The position numbers and the translations under genes were made by a program. The notes under the pieces are model-generated. The model saw only the letters and a program-made list of their open reading frames with translations, was not told the DNA's origin and did not search any database. A stretch of DNA of 64,000 nt from Acinetobacter sp. CFCC 10889 (GTDB lineage Bacteria; Pseudomonadota; Gammaproteobacteria; Pseudomonadales; Moraxellaceae). The stretch is from positions 1-64,000 of the forward strand of contig NZ_LQXQ01000011.1 of the NCBI RefSeq assembly GCF_003268395.1, written 5' to 3'. Shown here piece after piece: positions 8,391-17,063 of the stretch. Within the stretch, counting starts at the first letter, position 1. Each line of letters opens with the position of its first letter.

Positions 8391-8414
8391 AAAGCGCCGT
8401 AAGGCGCTTTTTTT
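8391..8414 (+). terminator. Rho-independent terminator after the rhodanese gene
   Basis: Stem AAAGCGCC/GGCGCTTT with a GTAA loop and a run of T residues. It lies between the convergent rhodanese and mnmC genes. Confidence 0.9.
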
Positions 8415-8472
8415 GGCATTGGGAAAAGGTTTTTTGAATAAAATGCGCATTTAGAAAAATATAAAACTAAAG

Positions 8473-10407
8473 TTATGGTGCTTGATAGTAGGGTTTACGA
8501 ACTCGAACCTTTTTTCGACCACGAGCAGAGCTAAGCGTATTCAATAAGTTTTCTGAGATCGGACAAGCCTCATTTAAAACCAATGCTGCCAAGATTTCAC
8601 TACACAGTGGTGCAAATAAAAAGCCTTTCGAGCCTAAACCCGCAAAGGTATACATTTCTAAATCATCCACACCTTTGCCGAGTACAGGAAAATAATCCAG
8701 TGTTTGTGCACGGACAGAGGCACGACCGTGCCAATTGTCGATTTTAGGCAATGATTTTGCATAGTCAGGGAAAGCAGTGTGGATAAGTTCATAGTTATGC
8801 ACATGATCGGCATATTCAACTGCTGTATCATCTCGTTCAGGGTGAAATGATGCGCCTAAAATCAAATGCTCAGCATCGAGTTGCATACAATAACCACCAA
8901 AACTATAAGCTTGTTTGGGATTTAATTGTAATCCAGTATTTTTCAGCCAGCTCACTTGTCCTCGAATCGCTCTTAAACGGGGATAATGAGAAAAGAAGCG
9001 CTGACTTTCACGTGCACAGCACACGACAACATGATCAAATGCTCCTAAGATATTTTGATCAGTATCTAAAAGTTGAACTTGTGCATTGTCCAATTTTTGA
9101 CAGTGTTCAATTTGTGCGATTTTAAAATCAATCAAATCATGCGCAAGGATTTGATCACACAATTGCTGTGGTGAAATTGCTCCTGCATGTTTTAGTTGTA
9201 CACTGGAATAGTTTGTTTTCAGGTCTAATTGTTCAGCAGAAAAGTGCTGTAAAACATCAGGAGAATATTCTGTGACTAGATCCAAAGCTTCTTGCGGATT
9301 TTTTTGAATCAGCTGTTGTACTGAAATCGCACGAAAAGCTTTAAATTGAGGATAATAATGCTGTGCAAATTGCCATGACAAAGTCATCAGATGGTCTGCA
9401 CTTTGCGCAATCGGGCTGAGTTTAGGATTCAGGAGCGCAAGGGGATTACCCGAAGCACCTGACAATGGCGCTGATTGGTCGTAAATGCTCACTTGATGTC
9501 CACGTTGAGCAAATGCCCATGCAGAGCTTAAACCCGCAATTCCTGCGCCTATGATCGCGATATGGCGTTGTTTAAATTGTAAACTAGATGCGTGTTCAAT
9601 TTCTTGGGGTGTTGAATTTTGGTTTTCACTCGCTTCATGCGGATTTTCAGCCGTGAATTTTTCTACTTGCACCTCTGGTTTAAGCCAAATCGCTTTCAAC
9701 ATTTCCCGTTTATGTCCAAAACCTTTTGGACGTGAAATAGAAATTCCATGTTGTTTTAAACCACGTTTAAGCACGCCCGCAACACTAAATGAGGCAAATG
9801 TTGTTTCAAGATCAGATAGACGAACAATATGATTTAACACATTTTCTTGCCACATATCAGGATTGCAAGAGGGCGCAAAACCATCTAAAAACCATGCATT
9901 GACAGGTGCAGTTTTTGGAATAATCGGAAAAATGTCTTGTGCGTCACCGAGCCATAAATCAATCGAGAAGCGTTCATTTGGAAAATTTAGACGATGACAA
10001 CCTGCAATGGGCAAAGGATATTGCTGAATCAGTTGATCTGCTAAGGGTTTGAGTTCATCCCAAACATTTAAAGCTCGAATCAAATCTGCTTTAGATAAGG
10101 GAAATTTTTCGACACTGATGGCATGTAAATGGCTGTGATTATTCGGGCGTACTTGTTGCCAAAGTTGCCATAAGGCTAAAATATTTAAACCCGTGCCGAA
10201 ACCTGTTTCAGCCACTGTAAAGTATTCAAAAGCCTGTAAATCCGCTAAACGAGTCGAAAGATCATTACCATTTAAAAATACATGGCGAGTTTCAAGCAGT
10301 CCATTGTCTTTGGAAAAATAGACATCGCCAAATTGTTTAGAAATCGGAATGTCAATTCCATCAACGCATTGCCAATCCAAGTCAGCAGTTTGAATGGTAT
10401 TTGGCAA
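8473..10407 (-). CDS. mnmC: Bifunctional tRNA U34 modification enzyme MnmC
   Basis: A 644-residue two-domain enzyme completing mnm5s2U at the wobble base of tRNA. The N-terminal half is the MnmD methyltransferase: AETGFGTGLNILALW is the SAM-binding motif and WFLDGFAPSCNPDMW is the family signature. A linker of about 40 residues leads to the FAD-dependent MnmC1 oxidase, starting at IAIIGAGIAGLSSAWAFAQRG, with a C-terminal TFAGLGSKGFLFAPL. Together they convert cmnm5U to nm5U and methylate it to mnm5U. The best start is TTG at 10407, with AAAAGG about ten bases upstream; no in-frame ATG fits the conserved N-terminus. It is last in a same-strand group with yciB and yciI. Confidence 0.95.
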   Translation of the reverse strand: MPNTIQTADLDWQCVDGIDIPISKQFGDVYFSKDNGLLETRHVFLNGNDLSTRLADLQAFEYFTVAETGFGTGLNILALWQLWQQVRPNNHSHLHAISVEKFPLSKADLIRALNVWDELKPLADQLIQQYPLPIAGCHRLNFPNERFSIDLWLGDAQDIFPIIPKTAPVNAWFLDGFAPSCNPDMWQENVLNHIVRLSDLETTFASFSVAGVLKRGLKQHGISISRPKGFGHKREMLKAIWLKPEVQVEKFTAENPHEASENQNSTPQEIEHASSLQFKQRHIAIIGAGIAGLSSAWAFAQRGHQVSIYDQSAPLSGASGNPLALLNPKLSPIAQSADHLMTLSWQFAQHYYPQFKAFRAISVQQLIQKNPQEALDLVTEYSPDVLQHFSAEQLDLKTNYSSVQLKHAGAISPQQLCDQILAHDLIDFKIAQIEHCQKLDNAQVQLLDTDQNILGAFDHVVVCCARESQRFFSHYPRLRAIRGQVSWLKNTGLQLNPKQAYSFGGYCMQLDAEHLILGASFHPERDDTAVEYADHVHNYELIHTAFPDYAKSLPKIDNWHGRASVRAQTLDYFPVLGKGVDDLEMYTFAGLGSKGFLFAPLCSEILAALVLNEACPISENLLNTLSSARGRKKVRVRKPYYQAP

Positions 10408-10468
10408 TGTGATGTACCTTTTGAAGTTTTAAATAGAAAGCTTAAATTAGAGCGGAGAAGTCAGTGGT

Positions 10469-10966
10469 TTACCACTGACGACGACGTTTCGTATAGATAT
10501 AACTTGCGATCAAGAAGCCTAACAATACACCAACAGCAATGGTTGCTGCGCCGTATAAAAACATTTGCGCACTTTGTTCGCTTTGTAAAACTTGAACTTG
10601 TACACCAAGATTATCATTTTTTAATTGTAATTCTTGATTCTGTGATAATGCTTCTAAATTGGCTTTTTCAAGTTGCTGTAAGCGCGTGGCTTGGTCTTTG
10701 ACCAAGGCTTTAACTTTGGCATCTTGTGAGGCTTTCTCTTTAATAATCTGTTCTGCGGTTAAAGGCTTATTTTCCTGTGATTGCGCTTGATTTTGTACAA
10801 TCGCATTTGCACCTGCAACCGCTGGTAAAATAGAGGGTTTTGGAGGTGGCGTTGCCGCAGCAACTTGTGCAGGATTATTTGTTGGTGTTGTAGCTGTTGG
10901 TTCTGCGGATACGACAGAGGAACAGAGTAAAGAAAAACCCAATAAACTTTGGACAACAACACGCAT
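10469..10966 (-). CDS. Exported coiled-coil protein with C-terminal membrane anchor
   Basis: A 165-residue protein of unknown function. Residues 1-21 are a signal peptide ending in VVSA. A Pro/Ala/Thr-rich stretch follows (about 22-60), then a heptad-rich coiled coil (about 68-132) and one transmembrane helix (about 136-157). The C-terminus is the basic KRRRQW. This layout matches the C-terminal half of the YgiM/TIGR04211 SH3-domain proteins but without the SH3 domain, so it may be a reduced relative; that is inference. It lies four bases downstream of the YciI gene and is likely in the same transcript. Confidence 0.7.
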   Translation of the reverse strand: MRVVVQSLLGFSLLCSSVVSAEPTATTPTNNPAQVAAATPPPKPSILPAVAGANAIVQNQAQSQENKPLTAEQIIKEKASQDAKVKALVKDQATRLQQLEKANLEALSQNQELQLKNDNLGVQVQVLQSEQSAQMFLYGAATIAVGVLLGFLIASYIYTKRRRQW

Positions 10967-10970
10967 TGGC

Positions 10971-11273
10971 TTATCCTTTTGGTAGAGCTTTGTTAAATGG
11001 TTTCACATCAACGTGGCTATACACACCTTCTTTGACAAAAGGTTCATCTTTCAACCATTCATCTAAGGCTTCACGACTTTCAAAATCTAAAATCATGGTG
11101 CTACCATAAAAACCTGCTTGTGGATTTTCACGATCCTTAGGCATTGCACCTGCTACAATCACACGACCTTCGGCATCTAATTTTTCTAAACGTGCTAAAT
11201 GTTGAGGACGAACAGCAAGACGTTTTTCAACTGTACCGTCTTGGTCGGTACAGGTAATCACAAATAAAGGCAT
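10971..11273 (-). CDS. YciI family protein
   Basis: A 100-residue single-domain YciI protein with a ferredoxin-like (dimeric alpha/beta barrel) fold. The motif MPLFVITCTDQDG, the conserved histidine in RPQHLARLEKL and the Asp-containing DEPFVKEGVYSHVDVKPF are all family features; His and Asp were proposed as active-site residues. Its biochemical role is unknown. It sits 14 bases downstream of yciB. In E. coli, yciI, yciB, yciA and yciV are also near one another, and the clustering here echoes that. Confidence 0.9.
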   Translation of the reverse strand: MPLFVITCTDQDGTVEKRLAVRPQHLARLEKLDAEGRVIVAGAMPKDRENPQAGFYGSTMILDFESREALDEWLKDEPFVKEGVYSHVDVKPFNKALPKG

Positions 11274-11287
11274 GGAAAAGACCTGAT

Positions 11288-11899
11288 TTACTCTGAAGAT
11301 TTAAAATGTTTTCGCAAGCAAAATAGTATAACAGCAAGGTAGCTCAAGGATACGATAATATCGCCAAAAGCGGTAAATTCGCCCCAATATTTGCCATCCA
11401 TATACAAGAAACCAAAAAAGTAATGTAAGCCTGCTAATAAGAAAAATTGACCACACCATGCCCAGTTCAAACGCATCCAACCTTGGCGAGTCAGTTCAAG
11501 CATCGAACCTAACATTTTTTGAATAATCGGTAAACGTTCTTTATTGAAGAAAGGTGTGACTAAAAAGCCAATGCCAATGCCTAAATTTAAGATAACTGCT
11601 TTGAGTTTGATATAAGTGACATCACTAAAAGCAAGGGTAATTCCCCCAAAAATCACTGACATAATGACAATAAACCATTGCATTTTTTCGAGTCTGAATT
11701 TTTGTGCAAAGAATAAACAACCATAAACCACTAAGGTTGAAATTAATAAAGCACAAGTCGCCACTAAAATATGGTTTTGGTCAACATTGCCTGTACTTCC
11801 CACCAATTCTAAGAGTGGGTGATGGCTATCTTTAGGATCTGTCGTTTTATAAAAATAAAAGAAGATAATAATTGGTAAATAATCAAATAGCGCTTTCAT
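11288..11899 (-). CDS. yciB: Inner-membrane septation protein YciB (IspZ)
   Basis: A 203-residue polytopic membrane protein of the YciB/intracellular septation protein A family. It begins MKALFDYLPIIIFFYFYK, the classic YciB N-terminus, and has five or six hydrophobic segments with the conserved LNWAWCGQFF and FWGEF-like (YWGEFTAFGDI) regions. YciB is involved in envelope integrity and interacts with division and elongation machinery in enterobacteria. The 47-base gap to the divergent rnm gene must hold both promoters. Confidence 0.9.
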   Translation of the reverse strand: MKALFDYLPIIIFFYFYKTTDPKDSHHPLLELVGSTGNVDQNHILVATCALLISTLVVYGCLFFAQKFRLEKMQWFIVIMSVIFGGITLAFSDVTYIKLKAVILNLGIGIGFLVTPFFNKERLPIIQKMLGSMLELTRQGWMRLNWAWCGQFFLLAGLHYFFGFLYMDGKYWGEFTAFGDIIVSLSYLAVILFCLRKHFKSSE

Positions 11900-11946
11900 G
11901 CTACAGTAGAGTCATCAAATTTTGGTGACTTAGCATAATACAAACA

Positions 11947-12798
11947 ATGATTGGTGTCGATTTACATACGCATAGTAATATTTCAGATGGCACACTTACG
12001 CCTGAAGAATTGCTTGAAGCAGCACATGCATTGGGAATAAAGACCTTTGCACTTACTGACCACGATACGATGGATGGCGTGGCACGTGCGAGAACTTGTG
12101 CTGAAAATCTAGGGATGCAATTGATTTCAGGTGTGGAAATATCCAGTCAATGGTCACGTCCTGCAACAAAAAAAAGCTATGGTGTGCATATTGTCGCTTT
12201 AAATATGCAAAATCCTGAGCCACTTGAGAGAGTTCTCGCTGAACAGAAACGTATACGGGCAGAACGTTCAGAAAAAATTTGTCAATTACTGTTGCCTTTG
12301 ATTGGGCAAGATATTTATCCTGATGTTTTGTTGATGGTAGATGGTGAGGCAGATCGGGTGACACGAACTCATATCGCTAAAACATTGGTGGAAAAGGGCA
12401 TCGTCAGTCGTGCACAACAAGCTTTTGACAAATATATTAAGGAAGGCAAAAAAGCCTATGTGAAGTTTGATGGTTTAGGTTTAGAAGAAACCATCAAAGT
12501 TATTCATGATAGCCAAGGCTTTGCTGTTTTGGCACATCCAACACGTTATGATTTATCAGCCACTAATATTCGTTATTTGATTGAAATTTTTGCTCAGTTT
12601 GGTGGTGATGCTGTAGAACTTCCGCCTGCGATAGAAACGTTATCGACCCGACAAATGGTCGATCGCATGATTGAGCAGTTTGATTTAAAAGTATCCGTGG
12701 GCAGTGATTTTCATGGTAGCCACATGCCTTGGATTAAACTGGGCAATATTCCTCGTGTTCACGATGGGCAAGTGGGCATTTGGGAGTATTTTAGATAA
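11947..12798 (+). CDS. rnm: PHP-domain 5'-3' exoribonuclease / nucleoside bisphosphatase (Rnm/YciV)
   Basis: A 283-residue PHP-domain metalloenzyme. The metal-binding motifs are visible in order: DLHTHSNISDGTL (residues 5-17), ALTDHDTMDG (36-45), a glutamate in SGVEISSQW, HTHIAKT-like RTHIAKTLV, LAHPTRY and the late GSDFHG. Family members (YciV/RNase AM) hydrolyse 3',5'-nucleoside bisphosphates and trim 5' ends of short RNAs, including 5S/16S/23S rRNA maturation in E. coli. It is divergent from yciB. Confidence 0.9.
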   Translation: MIGVDLHTHSNISDGTLTPEELLEAAHALGIKTFALTDHDTMDGVARARTCAENLGMQLISGVEISSQWSRPATKKSYGVHIVALNMQNPEPLERVLAEQKRIRAERSEKICQLLLPLIGQDIYPDVLLMVDGEADRVTRTHIAKTLVEKGIVSRAQQAFDKYIKEGKKAYVKFDGLGLEETIKVIHDSQGFAVLAHPTRYDLSATNIRYLIEIFAQFGGDAVELPPAIETLSTRQMVDRMIEQFDLKVSVGSDFHGSHMPWIKLGNIPRVHDGQVGIWEYFR

Positions 12799-12828
12799 TT
12801 GAGTGTTAATTTTAGGGTAAAGCGTAAA

Positions 12829-13260
12829 TTAATGATGTGATGCATAGATAACTTGATCAAATTCTAGATTGATATTTATTGTTGTTGTGCTTTGAAATAA
12901 TGAATGTTTTAACTTTAATGCTTGTAAATAAGTCATGTATTGATGGGGTAATTGTTTTAAATGAAGTGGTGTTTTAGGAATACATACTAATTCATATCTA
13001 TTTTTATCCGTCCAATCATAAACAAAAAATCCACGTTCAGCGATTGCGATAAACTCATTGGGATAGGGAACAGAAGTTGTTAAATGGGCTAAGCTGGAAA
13101 TGGGAAATTGTAAAATTTTTTCCTCAAGTTCTATAAAGTTTATTATTGTGGATTGAATGGCATTTAAAGAAATTTCGCCTTCACCCGCAGTGATAAATGC
13201 TCCAAGCATTCCTGTTTGATCTACTGCAATCCACACGCAATCGATTCCACTTGGATACAT
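12829..13260 (-). CDS. Conserved hypothetical protein
   Basis: A 143-residue soluble protein with no signal peptide or membrane segment. It starts MYPSGIDCVWIAVDQTGMLG and continues AFITAGEGEI, an N-terminal pattern I associate with a family of uncharacterised proteobacterial proteins that are often next to polymorphic toxins, but no domain name can be given with confidence. AGGA lies upstream of the ATG. It is convergent with rnm and upstream of the bestrophin gene's far end. Function unknown. Confidence 0.7.
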   Translation of the reverse strand: MYPSGIDCVWIAVDQTGMLGAFITAGEGEISLNAIQSTIINFIELEEKILQFPISSLAHLTTSVPYPNEFIAIAERGFFVYDWTDKNRYELVCIPKTPLHLKQLPHQYMTYLQALKLKHSLFQSTTTININLEFDQVIYASHH

Positions 13261-13300
13261 TCTTTTTCCTAAATTGACGATTTGAATAATATTTAAAAAA

Positions 13301-14212
13301 TCACAACAAATTATGATCCTGTGCCTGAATCGGTGGCGGTGTAGGTTTACCTAAAGTCCCTAATAACTCGATTTCAATGGTACGTACCATCGCATCCAAA
13401 GGTAAGTCATTACTTTGTGTACCAAAAGGTTCTTCGATTTCACTACTTAAAGCATCCAAACCTAAAAAAGTATAGGCTAAAATCCCAACTAAAAGCGGTG
13501 TTGCTAAACCCAATAATGAGCCTAAACTGAATGGCAACATAAAACAGAAAAAATACACAGTACGATTGAGCAAAACAGAATATGCAAAGGGTAAAGGTGT
13601 AGTGGCGATCCGATCACAACCTGTTTGCACAAGACTTAGCTCATTGACATGTTCATTCAATTGCGCATAAATAATATCGGAAATTTCACCTTCTTTCAGG
13701 GCTTGCATCAGCTCCCATTGGATCAAGCTCAAGGTGTATTGAGGGGCATTGGCTTGCTGATAGAGTTGTTTGAGTGCTTGTTGGCTCATGCCACTAGTTT
13801 CAACCAAAGCATCAGGACTGGCAGTTTGATGACGGAGGCGGTCTCGTAAAACATTTGCAAATACAATAACATGTTGGATGATTCTTTCACGTCGACCTTG
13901 TGGAAACATACGACAGTCACGGTCAAAATGTCGAGCATTAGCGATCAACATGCCCCAGAGTTTACGTGCTTCCCACCAACGGTCATAACAGGCAGTATTC
14001 TTAAAACCTAAAAAAATCGAAAGTACTACACCGATTAGCGTAAAACCTACCAATGGTAATTCAGGAAAACGATATAAACCTGTGTATTCGATGCCACCGA
14101 CAATGGCAGAGATCAGCATGACAAAGCCTAATGGTGGTAAAACTTTGGGTAAAATCGTGCCACGCCATGAAAAAAGTAGTTTAAAAGTGTCGTTTTGTTC
14201 CCGAACAATCAT
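13301..14212 (-). CDS. Bestrophin-family (UPF0187/YneE) membrane protein
   Basis: A 303-residue protein of the bacterial bestrophin family. It starts with MIVREQNDTFKLLFSWRGTILPKVLPPL, then has the conserved LGFKNTACYDRWWEARKLWG block after the second membrane helix, and ends with FLGLDALSSEIEEPFGTQSNDLPLDAM, the bestrophin hallmark acid cluster. Bacterial homologues form pentameric cation-selective channels. It follows radC on the same strand, with a 39-base gap. Confidence 0.9.
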   Translation of the reverse strand: MIVREQNDTFKLLFSWRGTILPKVLPPLGFVMLISAIVGGIEYTGLYRFPELPLVGFTLIGVVLSIFLGFKNTACYDRWWEARKLWGMLIANARHFDRDCRMFPQGRRERIIQHVIVFANVLRDRLRHQTASPDALVETSGMSQQALKQLYQQANAPQYTLSLIQWELMQALKEGEISDIIYAQLNEHVNELSLVQTGCDRIATTPLPFAYSVLLNRTVYFFCFMLPFSLGSLLGLATPLLVGILAYTFLGLDALSSEIEEPFGTQSNDLPLDAMVRTIEIELLGTLGKPTPPPIQAQDHNLL

Positions 14213-14251
14213 GTAAGTCGAATCTGTTATTTTTGTATGATCTTCCTCACA

Positions 14252-14989
14252 TTAAACACTCTTGTCAATATGATTTGGTACAAAATCCGTAGTGATGATT
14301 TGTTGATGTTCAGCAAATGAATAATTTTGTGTAGCTGCCACAATAATATGATCAAGCAGTTGTATTTCAACAAGCTGACAGGCTTTTAAAATCTCCTGTG
14401 TAAGCAGATGATCTGCATCGGAAGGTTGTGCCAGACCCTTGGGATGATTATGGGTGATGACAATAAAACTCGCTTGTTTTTGTATGACATAACGCAGCAA
14501 TTGATTGATGGAAATGTTGCAATAATTGGTTGAACCATAAAATAGTTTTTTGAAGCTGAGTTTACGTAACTGACTGTCTAAACACAGTACTGCAAATACT
14601 TCCTGCTGTTCTCCAATCAACTCATAACGTAAATAGTCCTGAATCAGATCAGAGCGGCTTAAATCCATCCCTTGATAAAGTTGTTGTTTGAGATAACGCC
14701 GACCAAGCTCTTTGACTGCCATGAGTTGGCTATATTTGGTTTCTGCAATGCCGTGAAATTGGCTGAGATCCTCAAGGCTTGCATCAAATACTGCATTTAA
14801 ATGCCCAAAATGCTGAATCAGTATCCGTGCCAATTCGACAGCCGAATGCTGTTTTGAACCTGAACGCAGAAATATCGCCAAAAGTTCAGCATCGGATAAG
14901 CTTTCTGCACCTTGATTCAGTAAACGTTCCCGTGGACGTTCTTGTTCAGGCCATTGCTTTATCGAAGCGGGTTTATGGGCATTGTTCAT
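14252..14989 (-). CDS. radC: RadC family JAB-domain protein
   Basis: A 245-residue protein with an N-terminal helix-hairpin-helix region (ELLAIFLRSGSKQHSAVELARILI, LSQFHGIAETKYSQL) and a C-terminal JAB/MPN metalloprotease-like domain with the JAMM motif THNHPKG plus a downstream SDAD. Once linked to DNA repair, RadC's actual function is unresolved. ATG 14989 has AAGGA seven bases upstream. It is divergent from coaBC, as in many Gammaproteobacteria. Confidence 0.9.
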   Translation of the reverse strand: MNNAHKPASIKQWPEQERPRERLLNQGAESLSDAELLAIFLRSGSKQHSAVELARILIQHFGHLNAVFDASLEDLSQFHGIAETKYSQLMAVKELGRRYLKQQLYQGMDLSRSDLIQDYLRYELIGEQQEVFAVLCLDSQLRKLSFKKLFYGSTNYCNISINQLLRYVIQKQASFIVITHNHPKGLAQPSDADHLLTQEILKACQLVEIQLLDHIIVAATQNYSFAEHQQIITTDFVPNHIDKSV

Positions 14990-15128
14990 TATTATTCCTT
15001 GTTATTTACTGTTTTGTTATTGGCTGTTTTAATTTATTTTACTTTTCAATTTTCCCATGTGAATGTCTTGGGATCTGTAATATTTAATGATATTGTGAGC
15101 GCCACTGCAACAGAAAGGTGACCTGATC

Positions 15129-16394
15129 GTGAGTTTCGATCTTAGTGTGTTTTCCAATAAAAATATTATTCTCGCTGTCACAGGCGGAATTGCTGCATAT
15201 AAAAGTGCAATTCTCGTCCGCCGTTTAAAGGATTACGGTTTTAATGTGCGTGTGGTGATGACCCATGGTGCGCAAGCTTTTATTACCCCTTTAACCTTTC
15301 AGGCGTTGTCGGGCAATCCAGTCCATACTGAATTGTTAAACCCAGAAGCTGAAGCGGGAATGGGGCATATTGAGTTGGCTCGTTGGGCGGATTTGCTCCT
15401 TGTAGCACCTGCAAGTTGTGACACCATTGCCAAGTTTGCCGCAGGTTTGGCAGATGACTTGCTCAGTACGTTGTATTTGGCGACCAAAGCACCCGTTTGG
15501 GTTGCACCAGCCATGAATCAGCAAATGTGGGCTGCCAAGCCAACTCAGCGCAATTTAAATACCTTGGTTGAAGATGGCGTGCATGTGATCATGCCTGATG
15601 CAGGCTCGCAAGCGTGTGGTGATGTGGGCTTGGGGCGTATGCCTGAGCCTGAAGATTTAGCGGATCAAGTCAAAGATTATTTCCATCAAGCTCAGCGTGC
15701 GCTTGCTGAAAAATTTGGTTTATTGGCAGGTAAACGTGTCACCATTACCGCAGGTCCGACCCGTGAAGCCATTGATCCTGTACGTTATATTTCCAATCAC
15801 AGTACAGGGAAAATGGGTTTTGCGATTGCAGCAGCCTGCTATACAGCAGGGGCAAAAGTGACATTATTGGCAGGTCCTGTCAGTTTGGATACCCCAAATG
15901 GTGTGAAACGTATCAATGTCTCATCAGCCATCAAAATGTTGGATGAAAGCCTGCATCAGCTTGAAGAAGGTTGTGATATTTTCATTGCGACAGCTGCGGT
16001 AGCGGATTATCGTGTTGCGGAAGTGGCTGAACATAAGATCAAAAAAGCAGGCGATGAGTTGCATGTATCTCTGATTAAAAATCCTGATATTGTGGCAACC
16101 ATTGCACAACAGGAAAAACGTCCATTTATGGTGGGTTTTGCCGCAGAAACCCGTAATGTTGAAGAATATGCAGCAGGAAAATTGGTTGCGAAAAAGCTCG
16201 ATATGATTGCCTGTAATGATGTTTCCCGTGCTGATATTGGTTTTGCTTCGGATCTTAATGCCATGACAGTATTTTTTGCAGACCAATACCAATTGGAAAA
16301 GCGTGATCTTGAAAAAGCCTCGAAACAGGAAATCGCACAGCAGTTGGTAGAAGCCATTCACGATGCACTACATCATGAAATAGATCCTGTTTAA
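15129..16394 (+). CDS. coaBC: Coenzyme A biosynthesis bifunctional protein CoaBC (Dfp)
   Basis: A 421-residue bifunctional flavoprotein for two steps of CoA synthesis. The N-terminal CoaC half (phosphopantothenoylcysteine decarboxylase) shows AVTGGIAAYKSA, the catalytic histidine in GMGHIELARWAD and the PAMNQQMW motif. The C-terminal CoaB half (CTP-dependent synthetase) starts at VTITAGPTREAIDPVRYISNHSTGKMG and has the KIKKAGDELHVSLIKNPDI segment. The start is GTG at 15129, with AAAGGTGA eight bases upstream. A terminator follows. Confidence 0.95.
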   Translation: MSFDLSVFSNKNIILAVTGGIAAYKSAILVRRLKDYGFNVRVVMTHGAQAFITPLTFQALSGNPVHTELLNPEAEAGMGHIELARWADLLLVAPASCDTIAKFAAGLADDLLSTLYLATKAPVWVAPAMNQQMWAAKPTQRNLNTLVEDGVHVIMPDAGSQACGDVGLGRMPEPEDLADQVKDYFHQAQRALAEKFGLLAGKRVTITAGPTREAIDPVRYISNHSTGKMGFAIAAACYTAGAKVTLLAGPVSLDTPNGVKRINVSSAIKMLDESLHQLEEGCDIFIATAAVADYRVAEVAEHKIKKAGDELHVSLIKNPDIVATIAQQEKRPFMVGFAAETRNVEEYAAGKLVAKKLDMIACNDVSRADIGFASDLNAMTVFFADQYQLEKRDLEKASKQEIAQQLVEAIHDALHHEIDPV

Positions 16395-16410
16395 CTGACG
16401 TTTAAACAGC

Positions 16411-16440
16411 AAAATGCAACGATTTCGTTGCATTTTTTAT
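16411..16440 (+). terminator. Rho-independent terminator after coaBC
   Basis: An 11-base-pair stem AAAATGCAACG/CGTTGCATTTT with an ATTT loop, then T residues. Confidence 0.9.
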
Positions 16441-16554
16441 GGTATAAAAATCTCAGCACAGTGTAAATTTGGCATTCAAGTCAATCGGAATGACATAAAC
16501 TTTGTTTACAATCCAATCAGTTTAATCAGCCACAGTTTTTCAAAGGATATAACA

Positions 16555-16932
16555 ATGATCAAAAAAACTTTAGCCACGTTAATGCTTGTTTCAGTATGCA
16601 GTTTCAGCACGATCAGTTTCGCAGGTGGTGCACTTGAAGGGCACATGGAAATCCTTGCTAAAAACTTCAAAACTTTCAATAAAACCACAAATCAAAATGA
16701 TGCCATCAAAGCTTTGGACAATATGCGTGCTGCCGCAGTAGAAGCGCAAAAAATAAAACTGAAAGGGCAACAGGATGCTAAAGCCCCAACATCAACACAG
16801 TTATATGATCAATTGATTGCTGAAATTGATCAAACCAAAGCACTTGCACAGGTAGGTAAGTTGGCGCAAGCCAAAGAAGAAGCTAAGAAAATTGCTGCGA
16901 TTCGAGATCAAGGGCATAAATTGTATCGTTAA
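16555..16932 (+). CDS. Cytochrome b562 family protein
   Basis: A 125-residue periplasmic four-helix-bundle protein. A signal peptide (residues 1-22, ending ISFA) precedes the mature chain. The axial haem ligands of cytochrome b562 appear to be kept: a Met in EGHMEILAKNF near the mature N-terminus and a His in RDQGHKLYR at the C-terminus; the central LDNMRAAAVEAQK also matches the family. The start is ATG 16555, with AAGGA ten bases upstream; an in-frame extension would run back into the coaBC terminator. It is a soluble electron carrier or related haem protein; partners are unknown. Confidence 0.85.
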   Translation: MIKKTLATLMLVSVCSFSTISFAGGALEGHMEILAKNFKTFNKTTNQNDAIKALDNMRAAAVEAQKIKLKGQQDAKAPTSTQLYDQLIAEIDQTKALAQVGKLAQAKEEAKKIAAIRDQGHKLYR

Positions 16933-16949
16933 GTCTATGAAGATTGATC

Positions 16950-16975
16950 AAACCGCATTGAGATGCGGTTTTTTT
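16950..16975 (+). terminator. Rho-independent terminator after cytochrome b562
   Basis: Stem AACCGCAT/ATGCGGTT with a TGAG loop and a T-run. Confidence 0.9.
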
Positions 16976-17063
16976 ATGTCATGAAAATATGCAAAACTGC
17001 GCATGATTCGGATATTTTCGCCTTGCTATTCCTGATAACTTAAAATCAGAAAAGAGGGAAAAT

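Noticed and set aside
15924..16361. Long antisense frames inside coaBC
   Set aside because: They are frames opposite a conserved gene, with no conserved domain or ribosome binding site. The same reasoning removed the antisense frames within leuS, hisS, macB and the ammonia-lyase gene (for example 62645-63112).
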